A DNA stretch of 64,000 bases from Ustulina deusta (lineage: Eukaryota > Ascomycota > Sordariomycetes > Xylariales > Xylariaceae), in contig JAJNNX010000016.1 of NCBI GenBank assembly GCA_023159155.1, forward strand, positions 186,001 through 250,000, written 5' to 3'. Position 1 is the first letter of the stretch. The number at the start of each line of letters is the position of its first letter. The translations under genes and the position numbers were made by a program. Shown here one piece after another: positions 23,469 through 34,489 of the stretch. The notes below the pieces were generated by a model. It did not search any database, was not told where the DNA came from, and saw only the letters and a program-made list of their open reading frames with translations.

Positions 23469-24969
23469 AAGTTTTGTTGGATATTTGTTTTGCTAGGGGT
23501 TTTTTCTTCCTTTTCCCTTTTTCGTTCTTCTTTCTTATCTGCAAAATAAATACAGTATGCTGTAAGCAATATAGAGGGCAATATAACAGTGTTTTCAAAC
23601 ATGGAACAAGGGTTACATAAAATATAGCGAGTGGTTTGACTATTTCAGGCGTCTACCCCACTTACCTAGGTCTTTCAGGCCTCTTTGCTTGCTTAAATAT
23701 GTGACTTCAATGTTAATATATAGGTATGGTGATGTTGAACTCATCTAAATCAGGGCTGCCATTACCTTTGCATAGAGAGTTATTCCGTTTGTGACATTTC
23801 AGATTTTTATGTTTAGTTCTCAGTGGCATGAATCCAACAAGTCGAAAGAGAACCTATGAAGCCTTCAACCCATCAACACATCCCACTAGCCCCCTCATTC
23901 AAGTCCCAGCACTCCGAGTCCTATCTATCCAGACCTGGCTTCTAGCCCGACACATGTTCTTGTTGATCGTCATGACCTAGTTCCTCCTTATTACCCCCAT
24001 CTTGATTCGCCAATTCGAATATATAAGTCCTAGTTCTAGTCCAGTAACACAGACTCCAGGTACTTCATTCAGTAGGCTTCCAGGATGTGAATGGGAGGTT
24101 GCCCATGGTGCGTGCAGTAGGTAGATGCGCCATCAGATAAGAAACTCATGCGATGACTCCAGATGAGTGAGTCATCGCTGTGAGTACTTGACTTACTCAC
24201 TTTCTGTGCTGCGCTGTGCTACGGTTCTGTTCGTACTTACTATCTAGGCAAGACCACAAACTGAAAAGGGTCCTTTGGTGTCGGGATTGGTGATTTTCTT
24301 TTCTTGTATTTTTAGATCATTGGGTAGCCTTGATGCGCCCTGTGGCCCCCGCCCCAGGCAGTGAGGATAAGCTACTGCGCCATCGATCTTCTCGACCGTT
24401 CTAGTTGAGTCCGTCTTCTAATTAAGGCGAGATCTTTTGCTTCTGCGACAAGGAAGACACTTAGATTGTGCATCACTCGCCAATTTCATTTGATGTAGGT
24501 ACAGGTATACCGCAGCCCTGCGTTGCGAGGACAATCCTGCTGCTTCATTTTCGGATGTTCCTCCCGGTAAAGTGGCAAGATGGCTACACGTCGACTGCAC
24601 ATCGACTGCTCATCAGCCACTTACTTATTTACTTGATCTGCCTTCCCCACACCAACAGTCATATTTCTTGTGATGAGACCGACTCAAGCCTACTGCAAGG
24701 CTGTCCGATAGAGATGTGTGTAATCTCGATATCGCCACTACTCACGATGACAAACGTGTGACTCCTATTTCGCCGTTGCCATGCATATTGAAGAGTCTTA
24801 TGTGGATATGTGTATCGTTTTGCTTAATGGCCGCGTAATCCCTGACTCATACCTTTGTTCCCGGAAAGGCACCAGACTTGCTCAAAACCACCATCCCGCG
24901 TTCGTGGGCGATGTACCCTTTCATGAGATTCTAGGCCGATGTGTTAGCAGTGCGCCTTTCGTAAGAGAT
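23469..24969. other. Intergenic between tRNA-Pro and the Csn12-like gene
   Basis: No coding frame is supported. Just after the tRNA is an A/T-rich stretch with TTTTTTCTTCC runs, then ordinary composition. Confidence 0.4.

Positions 24970-25000
<31 letters not shown>
24970..25000. repeat. Poly-G run (31 G)
   Basis: Thirty-one uninterrupted G, adjoining the 3' end of the Csn12-like coding region (stop at 25,002-25,004). Length is likely variable and hard to sequence. Confidence 0.9.
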
Positions 25001-25001
<1 letters not shown>

Positions 25002-26726
25002 TTATATCAGGAGGAGGTAGTGTGTAGAGGATACTAGGGTAGAGTGGCGACTTCCAAGGGACTTGTTTCTCTCTGAAGCCAAGACAATCTCTTGAATAGG
25101 AAGTCTCTGTGAAAATAGGAAAAATGCTAATGTGATCCACGCATGAGCGCTAGTTCCGACATACCTTGTATATCATGTTGGCCATAAGACATTCTACTTC
25201 GTCAGAGTCAATGGCCTCTCCACTGCTCATCTGCACGGCTGCTGTGAACTCAGTAATAGGGATCCTCGTCCTCCGCACGGGTGCTGCTCCGTCCTTGGCT
25301 TCCTCGAACCCTCCTGCTATAAATACCTTGCGTAACAAGTTACGCAATACAATATCACGTCCACGCTCTAGTGTCAAATAGACGCGTCGCTTTATGAATT
25401 CGTCTTCGCCGTCGCGCAGAGCGATATCAAAAGCCCGCAGATCAGATTTTTTGATAGCACGGGCTAGCGGTATGAATAGCTTCTGTAGGCGGGGAAACGG
25501 TTCGAGCAGCTGCGCGCTGGGAAGTGTATGAGTCGTTAAAAGACGGCACGGGATAAGATAAGTGAGGATCAGTCTGGACAAAGTTACGACATGAGCCACA
25601 AGACGCGAGAATGGAAAGTACTTACTCGAGATTTCGTTGCGCATCCTTGTGACACATCAGCCATGCCATCTCGAGATGTTTCTCAGCCTGATGTTTCGTT
25701 AGTTTCCATTAAGATTAGATTGGGGATCGCCCGGACCACTTGCCTCAACGTAGTTCTCCTCGAGAAAGGCCAAGACACCCTCATAGTACTTGAAGGTGAC
25801 CTGCTGTGACTTAGGGAATTTATCAATTGGGGGGATATCACTTCGACCGGCCGATATTGCCCTCAAGATATTCTTCGAGAGCGATTCTGAATTTAGCTTA
25901 AAGTAAGTCTTGAACAGTAGATTGACAGCGTAATAAACCCCCCATTTGCGAGATTCGTCCAATGGCGCCCTAGCCCGTATTAGCAGTAGTCCGAGAGGGA
26001 TGTTGGGTGGCGAGGAGTATTCACCTATCCGAGGCGCAGATCTGGAAGATTCTGTTCAGATATCTTGCGGAATCTTCAAGACTCTTATGCTCCTCTGCTT
26101 GCGGATCAAAATCGTCTTTCAGGTCGTCACTGGACGTATCATCATTACTGAGACCCCTCTCGGCATCGGCTCTCATGGCAAAAAGCCTCAAGTATCTTCC
26201 AGTGACATAAAGACATGGGATGGTCCAGTTTTCAAAGTCGTGGTTGGTATAGCCCCGGACCGTGAGTATTGTGAGCTCCTTCCATGCGTCGTACACCTTA
26301 GCCCACGAAGACTTGGCTCAGTCAGCGTGAAGCCCCGTAGTTCAACATAAAACGCGGGCAATGAAACCCCGGAAATTATGAACTTAGTCAGGGAAATTAC
26401 TATTACCGCTACCTGTAAGTTCGGCTTACCTGGACATCAAGTCGCAAGCCTTCGACGGCTAATATTTCTCCTATGGCTTTCCAATAGGCAGTGTAGATGG
26501 CATGCCACCCGCCTGCTTCTTCCTTCGACAGCCTGATGGTGAGGCGAGCCTGGTCTTGATGAAAAAGGAAGTTGAGATCGGCTGTCATGGACCTGACATC
26601 GCCACGGCCCCAGATAGCTCGGAGCTTGGCCGAATGTGCTTGGACGTCCGGGTTCAGGGTCTCAGCCAGTTGTTCACCGTTCAAGGCAGCATATGCCACT
26701 CGAAATTGGCGAATTAGGCCATCCAT
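25002..26726 (-). CDS. PCI-domain protein, Csn12/Thp1 (PCID2) family
   Basis: Six exons: 26726..26430, 26311..26025, 25969..25744, 25687..25626, 25573..25165, 25106..25002; about 461 aa. Recognisable family segments are [49 protein letters not shown], then [30 protein letters not shown] and [20 protein letters not shown] (PCI helices, roughly residues 190-420). Intron 3 (25,688-25,743) begins GCAAGT, not GT; the GC-AG reading is the one that keeps frame and sense. Exon 2 might begin at 26,296 instead. The last exon's 34 residues do not resemble the usual end of the winged-helix region, so the C-terminus is uncertain. Known roles: mRNA export with TREX-2 (Thp1), or association with the COP9 signalosome (Csn12). 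Divergent from the eL20 gene. Confidence 0.85.
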
Positions 26727-27746
26727 GACCGAACCAGGTACGCCACTACGAACAACAGCACAGACTCGTCGGGTTTACTTCGGTTTTTCGTTGCCGATGA
26801 GTATGGGGCGTGCGATCTATAGAATTCTTTACGATGGCGTTGGTGTTTCTCGTTTTTGTCCAGGTTCCAGGAAGTTGCCTTAAGTAAATATAATACAATC
26901 ACCACCTCTACAAACAATACCTGTGAAGGGCCGCCATTCTTTGAAGTGCTCCGCTCTGATTGGCTCAATCCAAACACCCACAAACCTAGGTGCACGAGCC
27001 AACTTCCAGGTCACAGTTGCCCACAGCATTGTAGGTATCGCTACCCCGCCATGCATTCAGCCACTCGAGCTACCATCAACGCCACAATAAGTGGCCCGCC
27101 GCACGGCCACACAGCTCTGAATTGCTTGCTAGGGCGGGAAACCCTTAGCACAGAATTTCGCAAAAAGTTCTCGTAGCCGAAGACGTGCCCCAACGCAGCC
27201 TCCACTACACGCACCCGACTAGATCTGCCCTTTATACTAACCTCCACGACAACAGGACCGGATTCAAGTCACAGTAGGTCGCAGTCTTTCGTTTTTGTGG
27301 TTTGCGTTCGCTCAGTTACTGACAGCTATTCATTCCAGATGGGTAAGCAGTTTTTCCTCCATCCAATCATGCAATTGCAGCCGCCTGGATTCGACATCGA
27401 CGACGGTCCCGACAGGAAGAACCCTCAAGCGAGCGAGCGTAGTCCTAGATACAGCAGTACGAATGCAATCGAGTTACGTTCTCAAAGGGTTGGACACATA
27501 TTCGACCAGATCGAAGGGGGTTGCCGGCACATCGCCGTGGGAGAATACTTGCCATTCGATGAATTGTGTGGCGTTCTGTCAAGAGCTTGACGGCAATTCT
27601 TTCACCTCCCGGTCGAAACACGCCGCAGTATTTCCTATTTGAACGAACATTTCGCCTCTTGAGCTGGGCCTTGTCGACCGTCTCCGCCGTTCGGAACTGC
27701 TTGCTGCATTTGACTCCGCACAACGATCAATTCAATCACTGACTCG
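26727..27746. promoter_or_regulatory. Shared upstream region of Csn12-like and eL20 genes, probably with a 5' intron
   Basis: About 1 kb between divergent genes. From 27,290 to 27,746 there are splice-like signals ahead of the eL20 coding region: a branch and acceptor (TTACTGAC ... TTCCAG, ending 27,338), then ATGG directly before a strong donor GTAAGC at 27,343. Another branch and acceptor (CACTGAC ... GCCAG) ends at 27,756. A leader intron, or an intron just after the start codon, is likely. Confidence 0.5.
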
Positions 27747-28413
27747 ATGGTGCCAGGTCGCCTTCAGGAATACCAGGTCATCGGGCGCCACCTGCCCAGC
27801 GAGGCCAACCCTACCCCGAAGCTCTACCGCATGCGCATCTTCGCCCCCAACGAGGTCGTTGCCAAGTCCCGCTTCTGGTACTTCTTGATGAAGCTGAAGA
27901 AGGTCAAGAAGGCCAACGGCGAGATTGTCACCTTGAACAAGGTATGCTCAAGCCCCCGAGAAGATCAAGTGGCGTAGAAAGGCGTAAGTTGAGGCTGATA
28001 CATTCGTGATAGATCAACGAGAAGAACCCTCTGCGCGTCAAGAACTTCGGTGTCTGGATCCGATACGACTCCCGCTCCGGCACCCACAACATGTACAAGG
28101 AGTACCGTGAGCTCTCGAGAACAGATGCCGTCGAGGCTCTCTACTCGGACATGGCTGCCCGCCACCGTGCTCGTTTCAGGTCGATCCACGTACGAACCCC
28201 AAAACCGATGATCGAAGAGACAAATAAAGGCAGCTCTGCTAACATGAACTCTAGATCCTCCGTGTTGTCGAGATCGAGAAGACAGAAGATATCAAGCGCC
28301 CTTATATCAAGCAACTCGTCACCAAGGATCTATCCTTCCCTCTGCCCCACCGTGTTCCCCGTCTCAACAACAAGAAGATCTTCAGCGCTACTCGCCCGTC
28401 CACATACGCATAA
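27747..28413 (+). CDS. RPL20: 60S ribosomal protein eL20 (L20/L18a)
   Basis: Three exons as taken here: 27747..27941, 28013..28189, 28255..28413; 176 aa, within the family's usual 172-178. Introns are 71 and 65 bp (GTATGC..TAG and GTACGA..TAG with a GCTAAC branch). Family landmarks are [75 protein letters not shown] and [17 protein letters not shown]. Component of the large ribosomal subunit. Start choice: ATG 27747 gives MVPGRLQEY. The alternative is a first exon ending ATGG at 27,342 spliced to 27,757, giving MGRLQEY; the intron signals for it are good. An RNA read across 27,343-27,756 would settle it. Confidence 0.93.
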
Positions 28414-28868
28414 ATTGGGGGTTTCTCGTGCTATGTGTGTTGTGGGAGGTTTATGGGAAATGGTCTTTGCCCGGTGTTCACTACGGAATTGCGAAAAAAT
28501 ATTCGTCACGATCAATTGAGCATGACAGCTCTTCAAGAGGATAGAGCCTAAATCAATGAATGGAACCAAAAAAAAACTTACACGAATTGTTCCGAGGCAT
28601 CTGTGAATGACGGCAACGTGTAGGATGAATGCATCTATAACTCGAGAACTATGCCGGAATGGGGGTCACAAGGTGTTCCCTAGTATACATTGCTATGCTA
28701 TCCTGCTACATGAGCAAACATTGGCCGCTGGCCAAAATGACCATAGATCGTATAATAGAGCTGGGTAATTCCAGTGGCTGTACACTGTTCCCAGGATGCC
28801 AATTTTCCCGCCAGTATTCCAAGTATTATAGTTACATGCCGAAAATTTGAATTTAAAGCTTAGCTCTG
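28414..28868. other. Convergent 3' intergenic
   Basis: It lies between the 3' ends of the eL20 gene (plus) and the Zn2Cys6 gene (minus). No coding frame is supported. Confidence 0.5.
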
Positions 28869-31678
28869 CTAAGGACCTTCGCTCCCCCAAGACCCAGACT
28901 TCGGTGTTGAGTTCGCATACGTATCTAGCACGAATTCATCCCATGTGGTCCAATTCATCCCAGTAAGGTCAAGTAAGGCTGGATCGGTCACCATGGGTCC
29001 TTCTCCAGTCACCGTACCCGTCATTACAGGTGCTGGCGCTTGCGATGATATGGTGTCGCGTTCGCTAGCAGAACGCGTGGCGGGGATGTCGAAGTTCAGG
29101 TCCGGCCATCCGAGCAACGCCTGAACTATGGATTGTCCGGGGTCGCTAATGATATCATCGAAGTCGACGGGGGCAGATCCCATGTTCATCTCCATGTCCC
29201 GCCTTGAATTTTGGGATAGCGGGACCGCCGGGGTTTGATTTCCGTCCATGCTCGTATTGGCATTGGTGCTGGCTATCTTCGTGTAAGGCATAGGCGATCC
29301 CGAGGTTAGTGTATGTGCTGACGATTCGGAGATAATCATATCCGTGATGAGTCTCGGTCGGATACTGCCAGAGCCCGTCGTGAGAGCCGGGTCAATAGCC
29401 ATGTAATCGACTGTGGACTGGAGGCCGCCGAGCGGGAACCTTGGGGCTGATCCTGACGCTGCTGGCGTCAAGGTTGATTGTGCCTGTGCCTGTGCCTGTG
29501 TTTGTGCTTGCGGCAGCAAAGTCTCATGTCTCGCACTCCCACCGCCTCCTCCCGTCGACAAAGCGGCCTCTCTCGCGGCTTTCGCCTTTTTGTAGAGCTT
29601 GCGAATAGGGCGCCAAAGGCTACCGCGCTTCGCATCCGCGATCCTGTCGCTCCACCGGGGGAACACGACCTTGATGACTTGCCACTGCAACGCTCCGAGT
29701 CAGTATCACTATTCTCAACGTCATGTGTAGGTATTTCCGGAGCGCGGAAAGCTTCCAAGACAGGATCGCCGCCCCGAAAAGCAGGCCTTGTACTCTTACG
29801 GCGGCCCAAAGCGGGACAAGGCCACTGTGGGGAATTACTTACGGCGTGCTCGACAGTGTCCCCCTGCGTTTGCGTGCACAGCTCCGCGAGCGCGACGGCT
29901 AGCGGATGCCACTGCACGTATGTCTCACACCACCAGCGGAAACGGTCCGAATACGGACCTGTCTCCAAGAATTCGGACAGCTCTATGATCGAGAGGGCGA
30001 TGCGGAGCGTGGACTCGCGGGACACAGCCGCCGTACCGGGCGCTGCGTGGTGCGAGCTTGTTATCAAGGAAGATGTAAGTACGCTGGATGGAGATGTCCC
30101 GGAAGCAGCATCACGAATGCCGATATGTACGGGTTGAGGACCCTTGCCCTGTCCCGTCGCCCCCGGCCTTCCTTCGCGCGGGTGGAGCGGATATCGCATG
30201 ACGAGCCACATCTTCTGTATGATGAGCCGCACGGTGACGGAGGCGATGTACGAGCCGGCATGGTTCGGATCAGCGCCCTTCACGAACTGCGATTCCAGGT
30301 GCTTTGCCAGCCGTAACGTCTCCTCCTCACTGTAGAGTCCCTGCCGCGCGTATTCAGACCAGAGGAAAATCCCCGAGCTCTGCGCCGTGGACAGACCGAA
30401 TGTGATGTCCGAGGGACCCGGGCGGTCCCGCAGCGATGTCGTCGTGTCTGGGCCGAACTCGACGTCGTCGATGTTGTGCGGGAGGCGGGTGTCGTAGCTC
30501 CCCCGCGCGATGACGGTATCGGTACCACGGTCCTCGGCCGCGCGGATGTCGAGGACAATGAGCTGCCACCATAGACGTCGGCGTAGCTCGGCCTCAAAAG
30601 GGCTGAAGCGCGAGTCTGTCCCATCGCCGTCTTGGTGGAGGTTCAGGGCTTGCGCGAGACGAATCGGGAGACCGAGGAGTACCCAGGAGGCGCGGGAGCC
30701 GTTGTGCGACCGCAGACAGCAAGCATACAGCGTTAACGCCTGGAGCGTCTCTAAACTGGTGTTGTTCAGATAGTCGGCGCGCACGAGGGCCTGCTCGATG
30801 CCCGCTTGGAATAAAGACCGGAGATCGGCGCGCGCCCGGCCCAGGGCATGGGCGCATTCTACGGGGCTGAGACTTGTGATAGCGGCGTAATATATGGCGA
30901 AAAACAATGCCGTTCGCGCATGGCTTAGATCCGATGCGGTTTCTGGATAGTCGGCGAGATTTTGTAAGGCACTTAGAATGGTTGGCCGGTGGAGAATCTT
31001 TAAATGCATGTCGACGTTTCGGAAATACACTGATGCCAAGTGCCGTATGTGGTCTGGTGACGGATGTGTGACGGCCGGCAAACTTCTTGTTTGCGAAGTG
31101 CCGAGTAGCATTCCTGGTGGTGTTGAGATGCCGCCGCCGCCGCCGCCGCCGACCGATTCGGGCGTGGTTCCTTCACCACCATCGTCTTCGTCGTCATCGG
31201 AATCCGTGGACTGCTCCAATGCCTGTCTTAACCCCCCAACCTCGTTGCACAGCGAGGACCAGAACTCACTGCTCATATACCGTGAAGCAGTGCTATCTTG
31301 CGGTGGTCTCACGCCTTTAAGACCACAGGGAGCATGCTCACCATGCTCGCCATGCGGCCGCGAGTCGGTCGCAACAGCAGGAGGAAGCTGAGGCTCTGTC
31401 GCCTGAACGTCTGCAGCACCCGCCCGCGCTTCAATCTCGTCGAGATTTGCGAGCCCGACTCTGCCTACAATAGACTCTAGCCGATTCAGCCTCTGCAGCA
31501 GCTCGGCGTTCTTGGTCTTCCGGGGCCGCTGGATCCGTTTCCGCGCCGGGAAGATACATTCTGACCCACTGCGCTCGCAGTTGTGACACGGGTTTTGCTT
31601 GTCACATTTTAGTTTCCGCGCTCGGCAGGATGTGCAGCTCAATGGCGGTTTTTTCTGAGGCTCGCTGTCGCCAGCCAT
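28869..31678 (-). CDS. Zn(II)2Cys6 binuclear-cluster transcription factor
   Basis: Two exons: 31678..29843 and 29684..28869, with a 158-bp intron (GTAAGT, TACTGAC branch, GCAG); 883 aa. Residues 15-41 hold the zinc cluster C-x2-C-x6-C-x5-C-x2-C-x6-C (CTSCRARKLKC, CHNC), followed by a basic linker and a leucine-rich coiled coil (ELLQRLNRLESIV). The middle is the fungal-specific transcription-factor domain, starting about HLASVYFRNVDMHLKILHRP, with RLWWQLIVLDIRAAED. The exon-2 part begins WQVIKVVFPRWSDRIAD and RGSLWRPIRKL, normal for this family, then a Gln/Ala-rich, Ser/Thr-rich tail with an acidic stretch that may activate transcription. Target genes cannot be inferred; no metabolite cluster surrounds it. 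Confidence 0.93.
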
Positions 31679-32540
31679 GGCTTGGCTTGGCCCTACCTGT
31701 CTGAACGAGGAATGTCCACGGCGGCTGTCATGTGGGAAGCCTCCGGGCCAGATCCACGGTAATACCGATATTCGGAGAGAGAGAGGTCCTGGCCAGTGTT
31801 TACTAGCCTACCTAGATCTGGGTAGGTAGTGGCAGGGACGGAAAAGTACCTAGGCAACCAGTATTAAGTACTTAGATTTCACGAGGCTCAGGTCGGTACC
31901 CACCTGTGTCTGGGGATGTTACCAGCAAAGATTCCGGCGAAGCGTTTTGTCGACCCTTTTTAGTACGCATGAACCAGACTCCATTTGATATGCCCATACC
32001 GACATATTCATTTCTAATTGGCTCCCTTACAGATCTCCAAGCCGGGGTTCTATCATAAAGCTAATTCCCTATATTTCTTGGCAAAACACAGAGGTATTTT
32101 TGTATTGTCGTCATGGACATTCCATCAAGTAGGTATGTAGCGTCGGCAACCTACGTACCTATCCATACATTTTGTAGATCTTCCGAAATATATTTATTCT
32201 GCCGTTTAGTCTGATTTAGGCAGGACGTCAGCACATACCTGGTAGTTAGTATTGGTCTCCCACAGGCTCTCTGGTATCGAGGATGCCAAGGGTAGTTATT
32301 GTGCCTACCAAGGGGTCTGCCATTAGTCCCAGCTAAACAGAAGTAGACCCCACCATTCAGCCCCGACGGGTGACTCATCGAGTCAGACCAGGATGAATAG
32401 GATACGATATACGAAGATGCGAAATCCAATAAAACCAGAGGGCAGCCTCTCGAGTAGAGTTTAAACAAGGTGAACTTTTTCCAGCAACGTTTATATGAAG
32501 GCGAGTTCGAATCCGCCTTAATTCTCGGCCAGTTGTGACG
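31679..32540. promoter_or_regulatory. Divergent intergenic between the Zn2Cys6 and GNAT genes
   Basis: About 860 bp. It contains CTACCTAG/GGTAGGTA words (31,805-31,855) and a pyrimidine-rich part before the GNAT start. No other gene was recognised. Confidence 0.45.
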
Positions 32541-33284
32541 ATGGCTTCACCAAGTTTACCCGGGCCTCCACATGGGCCTCCACCTGCTCCATCAAAAATC
32601 CAAGTCAAGACAACATGGCCAACGGTGCCCCCGAATATCGATCGAGCACCCATCAGGACAGAGCGTCTGCTAATCCGCCCCTTCGACCCCTCCGACGTTG
32701 AAGCAGTCCATGAACTCCGTACGCAGCCCGAAGTCATGCAATGGACGTCGGTCGGCGTGGTAGACAAAGACGTCGATCAGTCGCGCGTCTTCGTTGAACG
32801 TTTTCTGCCTCCAAAAGATCTTGAGACGTACAATTTCGCCGTCGTGTATCTTGGCGATGTTGCCAAAGGCGAGGATACGGACGGCGTATTGATTGGCACC
32901 GCAGGCGCTCATCAGACGCGCAATGCCATTGGATGGCCTGAGATTGGGTACATGTACCGCAAAGAGTATTGGAGGAAGGGGCTTGGAACTGAGTTCTTAC
33001 GCGCATTCATCAAGGCTTGGTGGGCGCTGCCGCGAAACGAGATCCAGCTTGAGGTCGACGCCGCATCAGTGGAGGGTAGGGGCGAGAGGAACGGTAGCGA
33101 TGTGATCCAAGTACCCGAGATTCTCACGGCCATAATTGAGGCGGAAAATATAGGAAGTAGAAGAGTCCTTGAGAAGGCTGGTTTCAGGGAGTATCAAAGA
33201 TGGACTGAGCCGGATAGTCGTGCAGGTTTCGAGGACTCAAACGCCACGCTTGTCGCGTTTCTGCTTGACGCGCCGGACAGCTGA
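32541..33284 (+). CDS. GNAT-family N-acetyltransferase (RimJ/RimL type)
   Basis: A single exon of 247 aa from ATG 32541 (context GTGACGATGG; the GTG six bases upstream is not the start). A Pro-rich N-terminus of about 35 residues precedes RTERLLIRPFDPSDVEAV, the standard opening of RimJ/RimL-like acetyltransferases. The acetyl-CoA loop is visible as EYWRKGLGTEF (motif A), followed by helix FIKAWW and, near the end, NIGSRRVLEKAGFREY, the Asn/Arg motif of the family. Known role: transfer of acetyl from acetyl-CoA to an amine; substrates of fungal members of this kind are generally unknown. No sign of damage. Confidence 0.92.
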   Translation: MASPSLPGPPHGPPPAPSKIQVKTTWPTVPPNIDRAPIRTERLLIRPFDPSDVEAVHELRTQPEVMQWTSVGVVDKDVDQSRVFVERFLPPKDLETYNFAVVYLGDVAKGEDTDGVLIGTAGAHQTRNAIGWPEIGYMYRKEYWRKGLGTEFLRAFIKAWWALPRNEIQLEVDAASVEGRGERNGSDVIQVPEILTAIIEAENIGSRRVLEKAGFREYQRWTEPDSRAGFEDSNATLVAFLLDAPDS

Positions 33285-33901
33285 AAAGATGGCAATTCCG
33301 AGTAGTAGACAGATATATTGTTAAACCTCTGCCGACCCATCTCGTAGTATAGTTGAAGAATGCATAGAGTGTATCTAGTATAGATACGCATATGTTGGAT
33401 GGGGGGTATCTTAAGCGAGTGCGACTACAAACCGCCTAGTCTACAAGCATAACAGAACAGCTGAAAAGTGTATCGGCCGGACTTGTCGTATACTATGAAT
33501 AGCTGTACTTCTCATCGTCATATCATGTGGATCGAGCACGCCATGATTACTATTGCGGTAGGTTGGCTTTAAATCCTCAGAGGGCCGGGAGCGGGGGAAT
33601 TCTAACCTCGACCTAACTGCATGCCATACACTGCGTGCAGAGTCTTCCTCGGGCTCGGGACCGAGCCACAACTGACAGCACCGGCTCCTCTAATTGCTCA
33701 GTAATCATGCGGACCCGAAACCCGTCGATGGAAAGGCTAGGTCGCTCGTCAAGAAAGTACAAGAAAAGGAGAGAGAGCTGAAGTTATAACACTCTCATTA
33801 ATATCGCCCCATTCTCGACAACTCCGCATCGCCTGCCTGGTAGCTTCGTCGGTAGTTGCAATCAACTTGACTTATAAACCTAGACCTAGGTCCCAGCAAC
33901 A
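33285..33901. other. Intergenic between the GNAT and DUF1772 genes
   Basis: Both genes point the same way. CCTAGACCTAGGTC lies just before the DUF1772 start. No coding frame is supported. Confidence 0.45.
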
Positions 33902-34489
33902 ATGGCACCCAGTTCAACATCGCTAACCGTCGCCGCTGGCGTTTCTATACTCGCCTCAGGGTGGGCCGCAGGTAAAGTGTGCCTTTCCACATAGTGGCTT
34001 TGATACTACGCAAGAATGTATGTTTGGTCGTGGACGCGAGCGCTGACGAGTCGTCATCGACTCATCACAGGGATGAGCGCAAGCCTCTCTGTGTTGGGCA
34101 TCCCAACAATCCTCCACGGGAACACACCGAGCGAATCTATGGTCCGCCAGTGGCGATTCCAATTTCTTCGCGGACAGGCCATCATTCCCAGCCTTGGGCT
34201 GCTCAATGCCATCAATTACTGGAACATCGCATATCACTGCTGGTCGAGCGGTCTCGAATGGCGTGGATTCGCTGCAGCTGGCGTGTCAACCTTCTTCATG
34301 ATCCCGTACACGATCACTTTCATCATGGGAACCAATAACAAGCTGCATGAGGCCTCCGAGGGGCGGGAGAAGACGCTGAGCAGTGAATTGGCTAGGGCGC
34401 TGATCAAGAAGTGGGGAGATCTGAATATTCCCCGTGCCATCGTTCCAGTCATTGGTACGGCCTTGGCTTTGTGGAACTTCTGCCTGTAA
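33902..34489 (+). CDS. DUF1772 (anthrone-oxygenase-like) membrane protein
   Basis: Two exons, 33902..33971 and 34071..34489, with a 99-bp intron (GTAAAG..CACAG); 162 aa. Four hydrophobic segments: residues about 7-40 (LTVAAGVSILASGWAAGMSA), 65-85 (IIPSLGLLNAINYWNIAYHC), 90-115 (WRGFAAAGVSTFFMIPYTIT) and 145-162 (IVPVIGTALALWNFCL). The motif MGTNNKL after the third segment is the conserved Asn-rich signature of DUF1772, the family including anthrone oxygenases such as HypC and EncC. Known members oxidise anthrones in polyketide pathways, but many are of unknown role. No polyketide synthase is in the window, so a biosynthetic role is not supported here. Confidence 0.88.

Noticed and set aside
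29413..30316. Plus-strand frames of up to 219 codons
   Set aside because: Shadows of the GC-rich Zn2Cys6 gene on the opposite strand.
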